DNA of 64,000 nt. It comes from Mucilaginibacter lacusdianchii. Lineage in GTDB: Bacteria > Bacteroidota > Bacteroidia > Sphingobacteriales > Sphingobacteriaceae. This document shows positions 1 to 9,451 of this stretch, piece by piece. Location: contig NZ_WSRW01000002.1 in NCBI RefSeq assembly GCF_009770985.1, forward strand, positions 1,054,001 through 1,118,000. Reading direction: 5' to 3'. Below the pieces are notes generated by a model, which worked only from the letters and a program-made list of their open reading frames with translations, did not search any database and was not told the origin of the DNA. Position 1 is the first letter of the stretch. The number at the start of each line of letters is the position of its first letter. Both the position numbers and the translations under genes were made by a program.

Positions 1-937
1 GTTCCTGATAAGCCTGCTGTAATTCTTCGTTCAGTCGCTGTAGCTTTTGCTCATTTTCCTCAAGTAACTTTCGGGCGGCTACATGTTCGGTCACTTCGTA
101 TTTAAAGCTCAAAACAGCGTTAATTTCGCCATTATCATCTCTTAAGGGTTGATATACAACGTTAAAGTAATGATCGCTCAGCTGACCTCCGGTTTTACCA
201 GCAAGGGGTACACCTATTTCCGTATCGATGAATGGCTCACCAGTTGTATAAACGGTGTTTAAAATATTCCAGATAGGCTCATCCTTTATTTCAGGCAAAG
301 CTTCAAGCAAAGGCATACCCAATACTTCACGTCCCGGAAATAACTCTTTTTGATATTGAGGATTAACATATGTAAAAACCAAATCCGATCCACTAACCAC
401 CGCAATTTGTGCAGGTATGGCATGAAAAAGCATTTCCATTTGCCGGCTCATGCTGTTTGCACTGGCTTTGGCCTTACGTTCCGTTTCCAAACTATCGGCC
501 AAATGCCGTTTACTCAAAACCTGGTCTGTAACATCCTGGGTTTCGTGTATAATGTAGCTAATTCCGCCGTCATCATCCAGCACCGGCTTGTGCATAGTTT
601 GCCAATAACATTCTTTCAAATGTCCAGGCCTATGAGGGTCTGGTATATCAAAACGGGTTAGGGGTATGCGGTGCGGTTGTTTGGTGGCCAAAACCTGTTC
701 TAAAGATTCGGCAACACCGCCTTCTTTTCCGGCCGACCATTCGGGCATTCTTGGAAAGACGTCGAAAAAGTAACGGCCAACAATTTCTACTCTTGGCTTT
801 CCGATGAGTTTAATATGGTCATCACTAGCAGTAAGTATAGTAAGCTCCGGAGAGAGTACCACACAGCAAATGGGTAGTGTTTCAAAAACGCGTAAAGCAA
901 TTGCCGGCAAAGTCGGACTGCTTAAATCTTCCATCAT
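1..937 (-). CDS. PAS-domain sensor protein, probable histidine kinase (3' part outside window)
   Basis: The reading frame is open from an ATG at 937 (a second in-frame ATG is at 934) to the window edge, about 312 codons. My translation starts MMEDLSSP and shows two PAS-like modules. The first, roughly residues 10-150, contains VGRYFFDVFP and ends in ETQDVTDQV. The second, roughly 170-290, has IPAQIAVVSG and ends in KYEVTEHVAARKLLEENE, the usual PAS-to-coiled-coil exit. A Gln/Glu-rich helix begins just before the edge. Such N-terminal PAS arrays normally precede a HisKA/HATPase kinase core in Bacteroidota, but no kinase motif lies in the window, so the kinase call is inference. No signal peptide or membrane segment is seen, so a cytoplasmic sensor is likely. 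Confidence 0.75.
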   Translation of the reverse strand, partial: MMEDLSSPTLPAIALRVFETLPICCVVLSPELTILTASDDHIKLIGKPRVEIVGRYFFDVFPRMPEWSAGKEGGVAESLEQVLATKQPHRIPLTRFDIPDPHRPGHLKECYWQTMHKPVLDDDGGISYIIHETQDVTDQVLSKRHLADSLETERKAKASANSMSRQMEMLFHAIPAQIAVVSGSDLVFTYVNPQYQKELFPGREVLGMPLLEALPEIKDEPIWNILNTVYTTGEPFIDTEIGVPLAGKTGGQLSDHYFNVVYQPLRDDNGEINAVLSFKYEVTEHVAARKLLEENEQKLQRLNEELQQAYQE

Positions 938-1275
938 ATCCGTTTATTTCAGTAGAAATACAAGAATACGGATAAAATAAAATAAGTAGAACCTGAATTG
1001 AAAGGTTGAAAATTATTTTACCCTAAATAACACTCATAACATAAGCGATCAGGTAATAATTCTTTTGCAGCTCACTTGATTTTAATTTGAAAGTATTAAT
1101 CTGCTAAAAGTGGACTTGTTACATCAGGTTTGCAGAAGATACTTTATAAATATACTCGTCATACAAACTTGTTTTCCGTTCTGTTGTAAAGAAATATAGG
1201 AAGCCCTGTTTTATTTTGACAGCAAACTAACTTATAACAACAACAAACTGTACGGTTACCCCTATCTTTACCTGC
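938..1275. other. Intergenic region between divergent genes
   Basis: This 338-base AT-rich gap separates the PAS protein from the PAP2 gene, so it must carry promoters for both directions. The only motif I can point to is TATCTTTA at 1263-1270, which resembles the Bacteroidota -7 element TAnnTTTG. It lies so close to the annotated ATG that either the message is almost leaderless or the true start is further in. No RNA gene or repeat is evident. Confidence 0.4.
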
Positions 1276-1890
1276 ATGATGTCCTTGCTTTTTAAACAAC
1301 CGCTAAGGTTTATTTTTGCATTTGTATTTTGCATATCAACAGGATGCAGTTTGTACGCGCAAGAAGTGGTGCCACCAACACGCTGGGACGATAGGGTGTT
1401 AATTAATATGGCTAATAACCGCACACCCGAGAAAACTGCTTTTCTTAGATGGATGACCAACACGCAGCTGTATGGTGACATTGGTGTACCTGCCGGTTTG
1501 CTTATTGGCGGCATCGCATCAGGCAACAAAGAGATGCGCCAAAATGCTCTTTATGTAGCCAGCAGTACGGCAGTTTCAGCCGGCATAATGACATTGATTA
1601 AGCATTTTGTTAAGCGCCCCCGGCCATTTATTCGCAACGTAAAAATTATTCCGGTATACCGTGCAGGTAGTACCTCTTTCCCATCGGGCCATACAACATC
1701 TACATTTTCAACAGCTACGGCACTAAGCTTGGCTTATCCAAAATGGTATGTTATTGCACCGGCTTATCTTTGGGCTGGTACGGTTAGCTATTCCAGAATG
1801 TATTTGGGCGAACATTACCCAACAGATGTGGTTGGCGGTGTAGCTCTGGGTGCCGGTACGGCTGCATCACTTTTATTTTTGAGAAAATAG
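1276..1890 (+). CDS. PAP2-family phosphatase, exported or membrane-associated
   Basis: This 204-residue protein carries all three motifs of the type 2 phosphatidic acid phosphatase superfamily: K109-x5-RP (KHFVKRPRP), PSGHT at 136-140 and SRMYLGEHYPTD at about 173-184. The two catalytic histidines (in PSGH and GEH) are present. A hydrophobic start with a possible cleavage or lipobox-like STGC/LYAQ site suggests export, and two or three later hydrophobic stretches suggest membrane association. Family members dephosphorylate lipid phosphates such as undecaprenyl-PP, phosphatidate or lipid A phosphates; the substrate here is not evident. The gene is monocistronic and convergent with the TetR gene. 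Met1 or Met4 could be the start. Confidence 0.85.
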   Translation: MMSLLFKQPLRFIFAFVFCISTGCSLYAQEVVPPTRWDDRVLINMANNRTPEKTAFLRWMTNTQLYGDIGVPAGLLIGGIASGNKEMRQNALYVASSTAVSAGIMTLIKHFVKRPRPFIRNVKIIPVYRAGSTSFPSGHTTSTFSTATALSLAYPKWYVIAPAYLWAGTVSYSRMYLGEHYPTDVVGGVALGAGTAASLLFLRK

Positions 1891-1966
1891 CCAAGCCATT
1901 TAACAAGTTTTTATACCCTATTACTATTCTTTTATTGATTTAGAAAAGTGACTATAAGCGCTTATT

Positions 1967-2575
1967 CTATAATGGCACTGTTTCATTCAATCCTAACAAC
2001 TTAAAAGCCTGTTGCCTATATCTGTTAAGATGAATGTCATAAACTTCAGCATCCTGAATCATGCTCAAATAATAATAGGCACCATCAGAGATTACAAAAA
2101 TGAGGTCAGCAGCTTTTGCCGCATCGTCGCAGATAATCAAACGCTGATTTATACAGGCCTGGATAAGGTTTTGAAGCCAGCGTCTAAGCAAAAGATGTAA
2201 TTCCCGAAAGCGGTGCTTAATCACTTCATTCCGAAAAATGAGCGCAAAGCAATTGTAGAATATACTATCATCTATATAACTGTTCCACTTTCTTGAAAAT
2301 ATATTATGCATCACATCTGTCAGCTTTTCAAGAGCATCTACCTGCTCCGTTTCTGACTGATAAATATTTTCATAACGGAGCATAATAAAATCAATCAAAC
2401 CCAGTAACATATCTTCTTTGGTGGCAAAGTAGTGCACCACCAAGCTTTGATGCATATTAAGCTCTTTGGCTACCTTGCCAAATGAGGTATTTTCAATACC
2501 CTCGCGCTTAGCCACTTCGTAAAATGCTTCAATAATACGTTTCTGCTGATCTTCCTTTAAGCTTTTTCTGCCCAT
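1967..2575 (-). CDS. TetR/AcrR-family transcriptional regulator
   Basis: The 202-residue protein has an N-terminal helix-turn-helix domain (about residues 8-55) with the typical TetR signature: RIIEAFYEVAKREG, then SFGKVAKELNMHQSLVVHYFATKEDML. The C-terminal helical ligand-binding region is not diagnostic. It is divergent from the SusC gene at 2711, and an almost perfect TetR-type palindrome lies between them at 2623-2648. The simplest reading is that it represses itself and the SusC-SusD-phosphodiesterase unit. TetR control of a SusCD pair is uncommon; such pairs usually answer to anti-sigma/ECF, AraC or hybrid systems. The ligand is unknown. Confidence 0.88.
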   Translation of the reverse strand: MGRKSLKEDQQKRIIEAFYEVAKREGIENTSFGKVAKELNMHQSLVVHYFATKEDMLLGLIDFIMLRYENIYQSETEQVDALEKLTDVMHNIFSRKWNSYIDDSIFYNCFALIFRNEVIKHRFRELHLLLRRWLQNLIQACINQRLIICDDAAKAADLIFVISDGAYYYLSMIQDAEVYDIHLNRYRQQAFKLLGLNETVPL

Positions 2576-2622
2576 ATCGTCTTTAAAATTAAAACTTGCC
2601 GCGAATAAAACATAAAAAAAAT

Positions 2623-2648
2623 AAATTTACTGAACGGTCAGTTTATTT
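2623..2648. promoter_or_regulatory. TetR-type operator between tetR and susC genes
   Basis: The core is ACTGA-N4-TCAGT (2629-2642), flanked symmetrically by AAAT (2623-2626) and ATTT (2645-2648), all centred on the same point. TetR/AcrR-family sites often contain TGAnCGGTCA-like cores. It lies 48 bases upstream of the tetR start and 63 bases upstream of the susC start, where it could control both promoters. Binding is inferred from position and symmetry. Confidence 0.7.
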
Positions 2649-2710
2649 AATAGATATTTCACGTCAGCTTAATATTGCAACTATTCCTTTGCAGCAAACA
2701 AAAAGTTGAC

Positions 2711-5700
2711 ATGAAGACACTTTACATTGCATTGATTACATGTCTCTTGCTGTACACCAACCTTGCCTTTTCACAACAACAAAAGGTCACGGGTACGGTA
2801 AAAGACGATCTTGGCGAAACGCTTATAGGCGTATCAGTTAAAGAAAAGGGCAAAACAACTGCTACTCAAACAGACATTAAGGGCATGTACACCATCAATG
2901 TATCAGGCCCTACAGCCGTACTTGAATTTACGTATATGGGATACGTTAAGCAGGAAGCGGCTGTTGGCGACCGCAAATCGGTGGATGTTATTCTTAAAAA
3001 AGACAATGCCGAACTGAATGAAGTAGTTGTTGTAGGTTATGGTACACAAAAAAAGGTAAACCTTTCTGGCGCGGTTGACCAGGTAAGTGCTAAAGCTTTA
3101 GCAAACCGACCTATATCTAATGTAGCACAGGGCTTGCAGGGGCTAGTGCCCAACCTTAATATTGATTTTGGTTCGGGAGAGCCGGGTGCTGCTGCTAACA
3201 TTAATATCCGCGGCATTACATCTATCAACGGCGGTAACCCGTTGATTTTAATTGATGCCGTGCCCTCTGACGCTGTTGAGCTTAACCGTTTGGCGCCACA
3301 GGATATCGAATCCATTTCGGTAATCAAAGACGCATCGGCAGCCGCTGTATATGGCGCACGTGCTGCATTTGGTGTTATCCTGATTAAAACCAAAACTGGT
3401 ACCCAGGATGGCGTTAATGTGAGTTACACCTTTAATACTTCGCTCAATAAGCCAACAGTAATTCCTAAAAAGATTACAGATCCTTATATCTTTTCGAGAT
3501 TGCTGGAGTTATCAACCAACAATACACCTTGGGACAATGTTAACTACAGCGACCAGTTTTATCAATATGCCAAAGAGCGTTCAGATAACCCTTCCGTTGC
3601 GGGGGTAAGGGTAAATCCAACGGATAACAGCCTGTGGGAATACATGGGTAACCAGGATTGGACTCGTTATTTTTTGAGCGATAACACAATCTCTCAGGAC
3701 CATGCCTTGTCTATCAGCGGAAAATCAAATAAAGCAAATTATTATTTATCGGGCAATTACAATCATCAAAATGGTATCCTTAAAATTGCCGATGATTACT
3801 TTGATCGCTATAGTCTGCGCAGTAAAGTAGATTATAAAATTACACCGTGGTTAAGCTTTGGCAACAATACCTACCTAACCATGACGCGCAGGGAAAATCC
3901 AACAAATTATTCGATATCAGACATTTATAATTTGTTTCCAACTGATTATGACAAAAACCCTGATGGTACCTGGGCTAATACCAGTGTTGGCCGTACCGGG
4001 GCAATGCTTACCGAAGGTGGTAAAAGCAGTGACAAGTACTTTAGTTTGCAAACGCAGTTTAATGGCGAGCTTTCTATCATCAAAAATATACTGAAGGTAA
4101 ATGCTGATTTTACTTATCGCAGAGGAGCTGATAATTACAATGAATACAGTACCCCATATAAAATTGGTTTTGGGCCAAATGATGTTCGCGAAGAGGGAAC
4201 CAGCTATGCTCGCAAATGGTCGGGATTTGATGATTATACAGTACTTAATACCTACGCAACATTCACCCAAAAATGGGGCAAGCATGATTTAAGTGTGCTT
4301 GGCGGTTATAACCAGGAGTATTCACGTACCGAAGCAAACGACATTCGTCGTTATGGACTAATCTCGGCCTCATACCCAACACTTGGCTTGGCAACCGGAG
4401 ATCTTACAGCCAGCCAGTCTATCAGCGATTGGGCTATACAAGGCCTGTTTTACCGGTTGAACTATATTTATAACGACAAGTATATCCTAGAGTTTAACGG
4501 GCGCTATGATGGAAGCTCGAGATTCCCGTCAGATAAACGCTTTGGCTTTTTCCCATCAGCATCTGCAGCGTGGCGTGTAGACCAGGAAAAATTCATGAAG
4601 TGGGCGGAGCCTGTTTTAAGTAATTTCAAATTGCGTGCGTCATACGGATCATTAGGTAATCAGTCGGTGGCAGATTATGGATATATCTCAACCTTAAACC
4701 CTTACACTTCGGGCTACTTAATTGGCGGAACCTTGCCCTTGGCGGTATCAACCCCTGGGTTGGTTAGCCCAGATTATACCTGGGAAAAAGTAACTACACG
4801 CAATTTTGGTACTGATATAGGCTTGTTTAACAATAAGCTGAACATCACTTTTGATATATATCAGCGTAACACCAAAGGCATGTTAACATTAGGACGAGAT
4901 TTGCCTGATGTTTTAGGTGCCAGTGAACCACGTGAAAATGCGGCCGATTTGCGTAACCGCGGATGGGAGCTTTCAATAGCCTATCAAAATAGTTTCAATA
5001 CAGGTAAAGACCCAATTTCATTCGGTGCACGGTTCGTCCTGTCAGACAGCCGTTCGGTAATCACTAAGTTTGACAATCCTAATCAAAGCCTGTTGCAATA
5101 CCGTAACGGTATGCAACTTGGCGAAATATGGGGCCTGCAAAGCAATGGTTTGTTCCAATCGCAAGCCGAAATTGATGCTTTGGACGAATCATCCATTATT
5201 CCGTGGGGAGCACTTCAAATTGTACCGGGCTGGCCAAAATATATGGATCGTGACGGTAACGGAAAAATTGAAACAGGCCTTACTGCAACAGATCCGAAAG
5301 ATATGTCGATCATCGGAAACACTTCGCCACGTTTCCAATTCGGCCTTGATTTAAATACCAGCTGGAAAGGATTTGATATCCGTGCATTTTTCCAGGGTGT
5401 GGCCAAACGTGATTATTATCCGCTCGATTACCTGTACTGGGGTTTTTACCAGCAGCCCTATGCCGGTGGCTACCCGCACCTGCTTGATTTTTACCGGCCT
5501 AATAACGATAGCCCTGTTGACATGGCCAAACACTCGCAGGCTTATATCAATGCTGGTTTGGCTAACCAGAATCTTAATTCAAAATATCCAATACTACAAG
5601 CCTGGTTGGCCGACGTGAACCTGGGCACCACACCGGGGAATGCTAAAGGCTTAGCCATTCCGCAAACAGGTTATATGCTTAACGGTGCTTATTTGCGCTT

Positions 5701-5947
5701 TAAAAACTTAACCATAGGTTATACATTACCGGCAAGCCTTACTAAAAAATGGCACGTATCCAATGTGCGCTTTTATGCAAGTGGCGAGAACATCTACGAA
5801 TGGTCTGCCCTTAAAAAGTTTTTCGACCCGGAAGCCATCAACTTAAATACGGTAATCAACCCCTCGTCAAATACCGTGCGCGGCGGTAATGGATATGCCT
5901 ATCCATGGCAAAGAAGATATTCAGTTGGCGTTAACTTCAATTTTTAA
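2711..5947 (+). CDS. SusC/RagA-type TonB-linked outer membrane transporter
   Basis: I choose the ATG at 2711 (MKTLYIAL...) rather than an upstream in-frame ATG because it opens directly with a signal peptide ending near AFSQQ. A carboxypeptidase-regulatory-like domain follows (VTGTVKDDLGETLIGVSV), then the SusC signature NEVVVVGYGTQKKVNLSGAV, a plug domain and a long beta-barrel ending in an aromatic residue (VNFNF). At about 1,078 residues the length is normal. It imports oligomers through the outer membrane with the SusD partner 13 bases downstream. The neighbouring phosphodiesterase suggests a phosphate-ester-containing ligand, which is inference. Control by the divergent TetR gene is likely. 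Confidence 0.93.
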   Translation: MKTLYIALITCLLLYTNLAFSQQQKVTGTVKDDLGETLIGVSVKEKGKTTATQTDIKGMYTINVSGPTAVLEFTYMGYVKQEAAVGDRKSVDVILKKDNAELNEVVVVGYGTQKKVNLSGAVDQVSAKALANRPISNVAQGLQGLVPNLNIDFGSGEPGAAANINIRGITSINGGNPLILIDAVPSDAVELNRLAPQDIESISVIKDASAAAVYGARAAFGVILIKTKTGTQDGVNVSYTFNTSLNKPTVIPKKITDPYIFSRLLELSTNNTPWDNVNYSDQFYQYAKERSDNPSVAGVRVNPTDNSLWEYMGNQDWTRYFLSDNTISQDHALSISGKSNKANYYLSGNYNHQNGILKIADDYFDRYSLRSKVDYKITPWLSFGNNTYLTMTRRENPTNYSISDIYNLFPTDYDKNPDGTWANTSVGRTGAMLTEGGKSSDKYFSLQTQFNGELSIIKNILKVNADFTYRRGADNYNEYSTPYKIGFGPNDVREEGTSYARKWSGFDDYTVLNTYATFTQKWGKHDLSVLGGYNQEYSRTEANDIRRYGLISASYPTLGLATGDLTASQSISDWAIQGLFYRLNYIYNDKYILEFNGRYDGSSRFPSDKRFGFFPSASAAWRVDQEKFMKWAEPVLSNFKLRASYGSLGNQSVADYGYISTLNPYTSGYLIGGTLPLAVSTPGLVSPDYTWEKVTTRNFGTDIGLFNNKLNITFDIYQRNTKGMLTLGRDLPDVLGASEPRENAADLRNRGWELSIAYQNSFNTGKDPISFGARFVLSDSRSVITKFDNPNQSLLQYRNGMQLGEIWGLQSNGLFQSQAEIDALDESSIIPWGALQIVPGWPKYMDRDGNGKIETGLTATDPKDMSIIGNTSPRFQFGLDLNTSWKGFDIRAFFQGVAKRDYYPLDYLYWGFYQQPYAGGYPHLLDFYRPNNDSPVDMAKHSQAYINAGLANQNLNSKYPILQAWLADVNLGTTPGNAKGLAIPQTGYMLNGAYLRFKNLTIGYTLPASLTKKWHVSNVRFYASGENIYEWSALKKFFDPEAINLNTVINPSSNTVRGGNGYAYPWQRRYSVGVNFNF

Positions 5948-5960
5948 AACCAAGTTAATT

Positions 5961-7760
5961 ATGAAAAATATTACCAAATATATAACAGGGTTTGCGCTTG
6001 CAGCTATAAGCCTGAGTGCTTGTAAAAAAGACTTTTTAGACAGACAGCCGCAAACGGCTTTAGGTACTGATAACTTTTTTAACAGTGAGCAAGACCTGAA
6101 ACTTTATATAAATAATTTGTACAACTTTCCGGGATGGGGCATTTACAATAATGACAGGGCAACTGATAATGCCGCTACAACAGGTACTGTAGAAATTAAA
6201 ACCATGATGGTGGGAACCCCAAGTGCCTCTACCATTACAACAGGCTGGAATTGGGAGCAGTTGCGCAGTGCAAACTACTTTTTGACAAATTTTAAAAAAG
6301 CGCCTTTAAGCAAAGAAGTTCTTGACCATTACGAAGGTATAGCGCGCTTTTTCAGAGCGCAGTTTTACATTGAAAAAGTAAAGCGATATTCTGACGTACC
6401 CTGGTACGACCAGGTTATTAACACCAATGATAATGACCTGCTGATGAAAGCGCGTGATCCGCGCACATTAGTGGTTGATAAAATTATGGAAGACCTCGCC
6501 TTTGCAGCAGCGCACGTCAATACAACATCAGATGCCGGAGCGGTTAACCGCTGGGTTGTTAAAGCTTATCAGGCACGCTTTGCCTTATACGAAGGTACTT
6601 ACCGGCGATATCATAACGAGCTGAACTTGGCTTTTACAGCTACGCGCTTTTTGGAACTGGCTCGTGACGTATCACGCGATATTATAGATAACGGGAAGTT
6701 TAAACTTTACACCACCGGCAACCCCAATCAAGACTATGTAAATTTGTTTAACCGAGAAAACCTGAATGGCAACAGCGAAGTTATTTTAGCAACTTACAAC
6801 GAAAACGGTTTAAGAAACAGCGGCTGGAGTTCTACCGTGTTTGGCAACTATGAAGTATCACCCGCTAAAGATCTTTTACAAGATTACCTGATGAAAGATG
6901 GTTCTGCCTATACTAATCAGCCGGGTTATGCAACATTCTCTTTTGTAAAGGAATTTGAAAACCGAGACCCAAGGTTAAGCCAAACTTATGCTTACCCTGG
7001 TTTTGTGCTGCTTAACACCAGCACCTATTCACAAGGTGGTGGTTTATATGTACAACAGCTGGCTAAAAACTTTACTGGTTATCACCAAATTAAAGGCTTT
7101 GTGAATGATCAAAGTTCTGTTATACAGCAAAACCTTGATGTGCCGGTATTACGCTATGCCGAAATACTGCTTACTTATGCAGAGGCAAAGGCAGAATTGG
7201 GCGAACTTACACAAACTGATTTGGATGTAAGTGTAAACCTGCTGCGCGATCGTGTTGGAATGCCACACATGCCACTTGCTCCTGCTACCGATGCGGTTCA
7301 GGCGGTTAAATATGGCAACGTTACATCGGCACAAAAAGCGGTACTTTTAGAAATACGCCGTGAACGACGCATTGAAATGGCTTTGGAAGGTTACCGTTTT
7401 GACGATTTGATGCGTTGGAATGCCGGTAAATTACTAGAGAAAGAACAAGAAGGTATATATTTTTCGGGCATTGGGCGGCATGATTTGACCGGTGATGGTG
7501 TTCCGGACATTATGCTGCTAAACAACAATGAATCTATCCCCGAAGTGAAGGAGAAAAACGCTTTAGGTAGAGACCTCATTTATTATCGTGCAGGTTCGAT
7601 TGGGCAGGATGCCGGTGTGTTTTTGAAAAACGGCAGCTCCGGTACTGTACAAACCATTGCCGATAATGGTATTTTCCAGGAGCCTAAATATTATTACAGA
7701 CCAGTACCGCAAAATCAAGTATTATTGAACCCCAACTTAAAACAAATTTTTGGCTGGTAA
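5961..7760 (+). CDS. SusD/RagB-family outer membrane lipoprotein
   Basis: The start is placed at the ATG at 5961 because it is followed by a lipoprotein signal peptide with lipobox LSAC (MKNITKYI...LSACKKDF). Typical SusD features follow: an N-terminal SusD-like region with repeated TPR helices (RFFRAQFYIEKVKRYSDVPW), then the C-terminal domain (RYAEILLTYAEAKAELGEL, EIRRERRIEMALEGYRFDDLMRWNAG), ending in NPNLKQIFGW. It would be anchored on the cell surface and cap the SusC barrel encoded just upstream. It has 599 residues, slightly long for the family. The operon continues into the phosphodiesterase gene. Confidence 0.93.
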   Translation: MKNITKYITGFALAAISLSACKKDFLDRQPQTALGTDNFFNSEQDLKLYINNLYNFPGWGIYNNDRATDNAATTGTVEIKTMMVGTPSASTITTGWNWEQLRSANYFLTNFKKAPLSKEVLDHYEGIARFFRAQFYIEKVKRYSDVPWYDQVINTNDNDLLMKARDPRTLVVDKIMEDLAFAAAHVNTTSDAGAVNRWVVKAYQARFALYEGTYRRYHNELNLAFTATRFLELARDVSRDIIDNGKFKLYTTGNPNQDYVNLFNRENLNGNSEVILATYNENGLRNSGWSSTVFGNYEVSPAKDLLQDYLMKDGSAYTNQPGYATFSFVKEFENRDPRLSQTYAYPGFVLLNTSTYSQGGGLYVQQLAKNFTGYHQIKGFVNDQSSVIQQNLDVPVLRYAEILLTYAEAKAELGELTQTDLDVSVNLLRDRVGMPHMPLAPATDAVQAVKYGNVTSAQKAVLLEIRRERRIEMALEGYRFDDLMRWNAGKLLEKEQEGIYFSGIGRHDLTGDGVPDIMLLNNNESIPEVKEKNALGRDLIYYRAGSIGQDAGVFLKNGSSGTVQTIADNGIFQEPKYYYRPVPQNQVLLNPNLKQIFGW

Positions 7761-7777
7761 AACATCAAACAATTAGC

Positions 7778-9013
7778 ATGAAAAAAATTTTAATAGCAGC
7801 GGCTTTTATTTTTGTTACCGGTGTAACCGCCGCCCAAAAACAGAAAGTTGTATTTGTAATTATCGACGGCGTTTCTAAAGATGTGATGGAAAGCGTACCT
7901 ACGCCCAACCTGCATGCTATAGCGCAGGAAGGAGCTTTATTGAGCGCATACCAGGGCGGAGAGCGTAACGAATTTAACCAAACGCCAACTATATCGGCAC
8001 CGGGCTATTACAACGTACTTACCGGCGTATGGTACCATAAGCACAATGTGCCTGATAATGATATCAAAGCCCCCAACTACAATTATCCAACGATATTCCG
8101 CTTATTTAAAAACCAATTTCCTGAAGGCAAAGCCGCCGTCTTTTCGAGTTGGCAAGATAACCGCACCAAATTGATAGGTGAAGGCCTTGCACAAACCGGT
8201 AACATTAAAATGGATTATCATTTTGATGGCCTGGAGCTAGATACCGTTAAATATCCGCATGACAAAGGCCGCAAATTCATGTCAGATATCGATCAGGCCG
8301 TTACTGATGAGGCCTCACGTGTCATCAGCCAAAATGCGCCCGACCTGTCATGGGTTTATTTGGAATTTACTGATGATATGGGCCATATGTACGGTGATAG
8401 CGAACAGTTCCATAACGCCGTGCAAGCTGCCGACCGGCGTGTAGGCCAGTTGTGGGAAGCCATTAAGCAACGAAAAGAAAAATACAAAGAAGATTGGTTG
8501 ATTGTGATAACCACCGACCATGGACGTGACCCCAAAACCGGTCGCGGGCATGGCGGCCAGTCAGACCGTGAGCGGGCTTCATGGATTGTTAATAACGCAA
8601 AGCCAATTAACAACTATGCCAAGCAAACACAACAGGTAAGCGTAGTAGATATTGTACCCACTATATGCCGCTTTTTGAACATCAAATTATCTGCCGATCA
8701 GCAACGTGAGTTGGATGGTGTGCCGCTTATCGGCAAGGTGTCATTAGCACAGCCTGTTGCTTCTACAGCAAATCATAAAATCAACCTTACCTGGATGCCG
8801 GTTGACAATGAAGGAAAGGTAAAAGTATGGCTGGCCAGTACAAATGATTATAAACAAACCGGCCGGCCCGACCATTACAAACTGATAGGCGAGGTACCGG
8901 TAAAGGATGGAAAATTTAATATAGATTTGAGCCGTGAAGCAACTTCTAACTTTTATAAAGTTGTGTTGGAAGGAAAGTATAACACGGTTAACCGCTGGAT
9001 AATCAGTAAATAA
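7778..9013 (+). CDS. Alkaline-phosphatase-superfamily phosphodiesterase/nucleotide pyrophosphatase-like protein, secreted
   Basis: The protein has a signal peptide (cleavage near VTAAQ) followed by a type I phosphodiesterase/NPP fold. Metal and catalytic motifs are VIIDG with Asp30, TPTISAPGYYNVLTG with a nucleophilic Thr near residues 69-71, FTDDMGHMYG, TTDHGRD and GHGG. These match the two-zinc alkaline phosphatase superfamily. About 70 C-terminal residues form a beta-rich extra module. The gene starts 17 bases after the SusD gene and clearly belongs to its operon, so it probably acts in the periplasm on the imported compound. Candidates are a glycerophosphodiester, nucleotide-sugar-like or phosphoglycan substrate; which one cannot be read from sequence. 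It could also be a phosphomonoesterase. Confidence 0.82.
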   Translation: MKKILIAAAFIFVTGVTAAQKQKVVFVIIDGVSKDVMESVPTPNLHAIAQEGALLSAYQGGERNEFNQTPTISAPGYYNVLTGVWYHKHNVPDNDIKAPNYNYPTIFRLFKNQFPEGKAAVFSSWQDNRTKLIGEGLAQTGNIKMDYHFDGLELDTVKYPHDKGRKFMSDIDQAVTDEASRVISQNAPDLSWVYLEFTDDMGHMYGDSEQFHNAVQAADRRVGQLWEAIKQRKEKYKEDWLIVITTDHGRDPKTGRGHGGQSDRERASWIVNNAKPINNYAKQTQQVSVVDIVPTICRFLNIKLSADQQRELDGVPLIGKVSLAQPVASTANHKINLTWMPVDNEGKVKVWLASTNDYKQTGRPDHYKLIGEVPVKDGKFNIDLSREATSNFYKVVLEGKYNTVNRWIISK

Positions 9014-9023
9014 TAATAAAACT

Positions 9024-9290
9024 ATGCACCAAGCCTTGCCCAAAATGTTATTTGATATTTTAGGCTGGCTTGGTGCTTTACTTTTTTTGGTTTCCTATTT
9101 TTTACTGATTATAAAAAAGTGGCGACCAACCTCTTCTGCCTTCCATTGGGCAAATATTTGGGGTGGGATATTTGTAGGCGCAAGCGCCTGTTATGATAGT
9201 TCTTACCCTTCGGCATTTATCAATTTTGCCTGGGCAATCATAGCCTTGTATGGTTTGTATACCGATCAGTTTCGGAAAATCAATCTTTAA
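9024..9290 (+). CDS. Small membrane protein, CBU_0592-like family
   Basis: This 88-residue protein contains about three hydrophobic helices (DILGWLGALLFLVSYFLLII, a Trp/Gly-rich ANIWGGIFVGASA, and AFINFAWAIIALYGLY). The layout, with an initial GW.G and a final NF.W..IALYGL, is that of small CBU_0592-type inner-membrane proteins of unknown function; the family name is from memory. It begins 10 bases after the phosphodiesterase stop codon, so it is the last gene of the TetR-linked unit. Met8 is an alternative start. Confidence 0.7.
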   Translation: MHQALPKMLFDILGWLGALLFLVSYFLLIIKKWRPTSSAFHWANIWGGIFVGASACYDSSYPSAFINFAWAIIALYGLYTDQFRKINL

Positions 9291-9451
9291 AACTTCACAA
9301 AATTAGCTATTTTACCTATAGCGCTACCGCAAGGGTAAAACCGTTGCTTCGCCGCTGGCTATCGCATAAAATCAGTATTCTCGACTGACAGGCAAAAAAG
9401 AAACTGGTTGATAAAAAATGTTCCTCTGGTAACCAATCAAATGCTTACAGG

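Noticed and set aside
350..661. 103-codon plus-strand frame at the left end
   Set aside because: It is antisense to the continuous PAS-protein frame, whose translation has clear domain motifs.
1954..1965. Perfect palindrome ATAAGCGCTTAT between the PAP2 and TetR genes
   Set aside because: It lies between two convergent 3' ends, has no loop and is not followed by a T run, so neither operator nor terminator is well supported.
9310..9340. TTTTACC/GGTAAAA inverted repeat as a terminator between convergent genes
   Set aside because: Seven-base AT-rich arms with a 17-base loop are too weak to call, although the position would suit a terminator.
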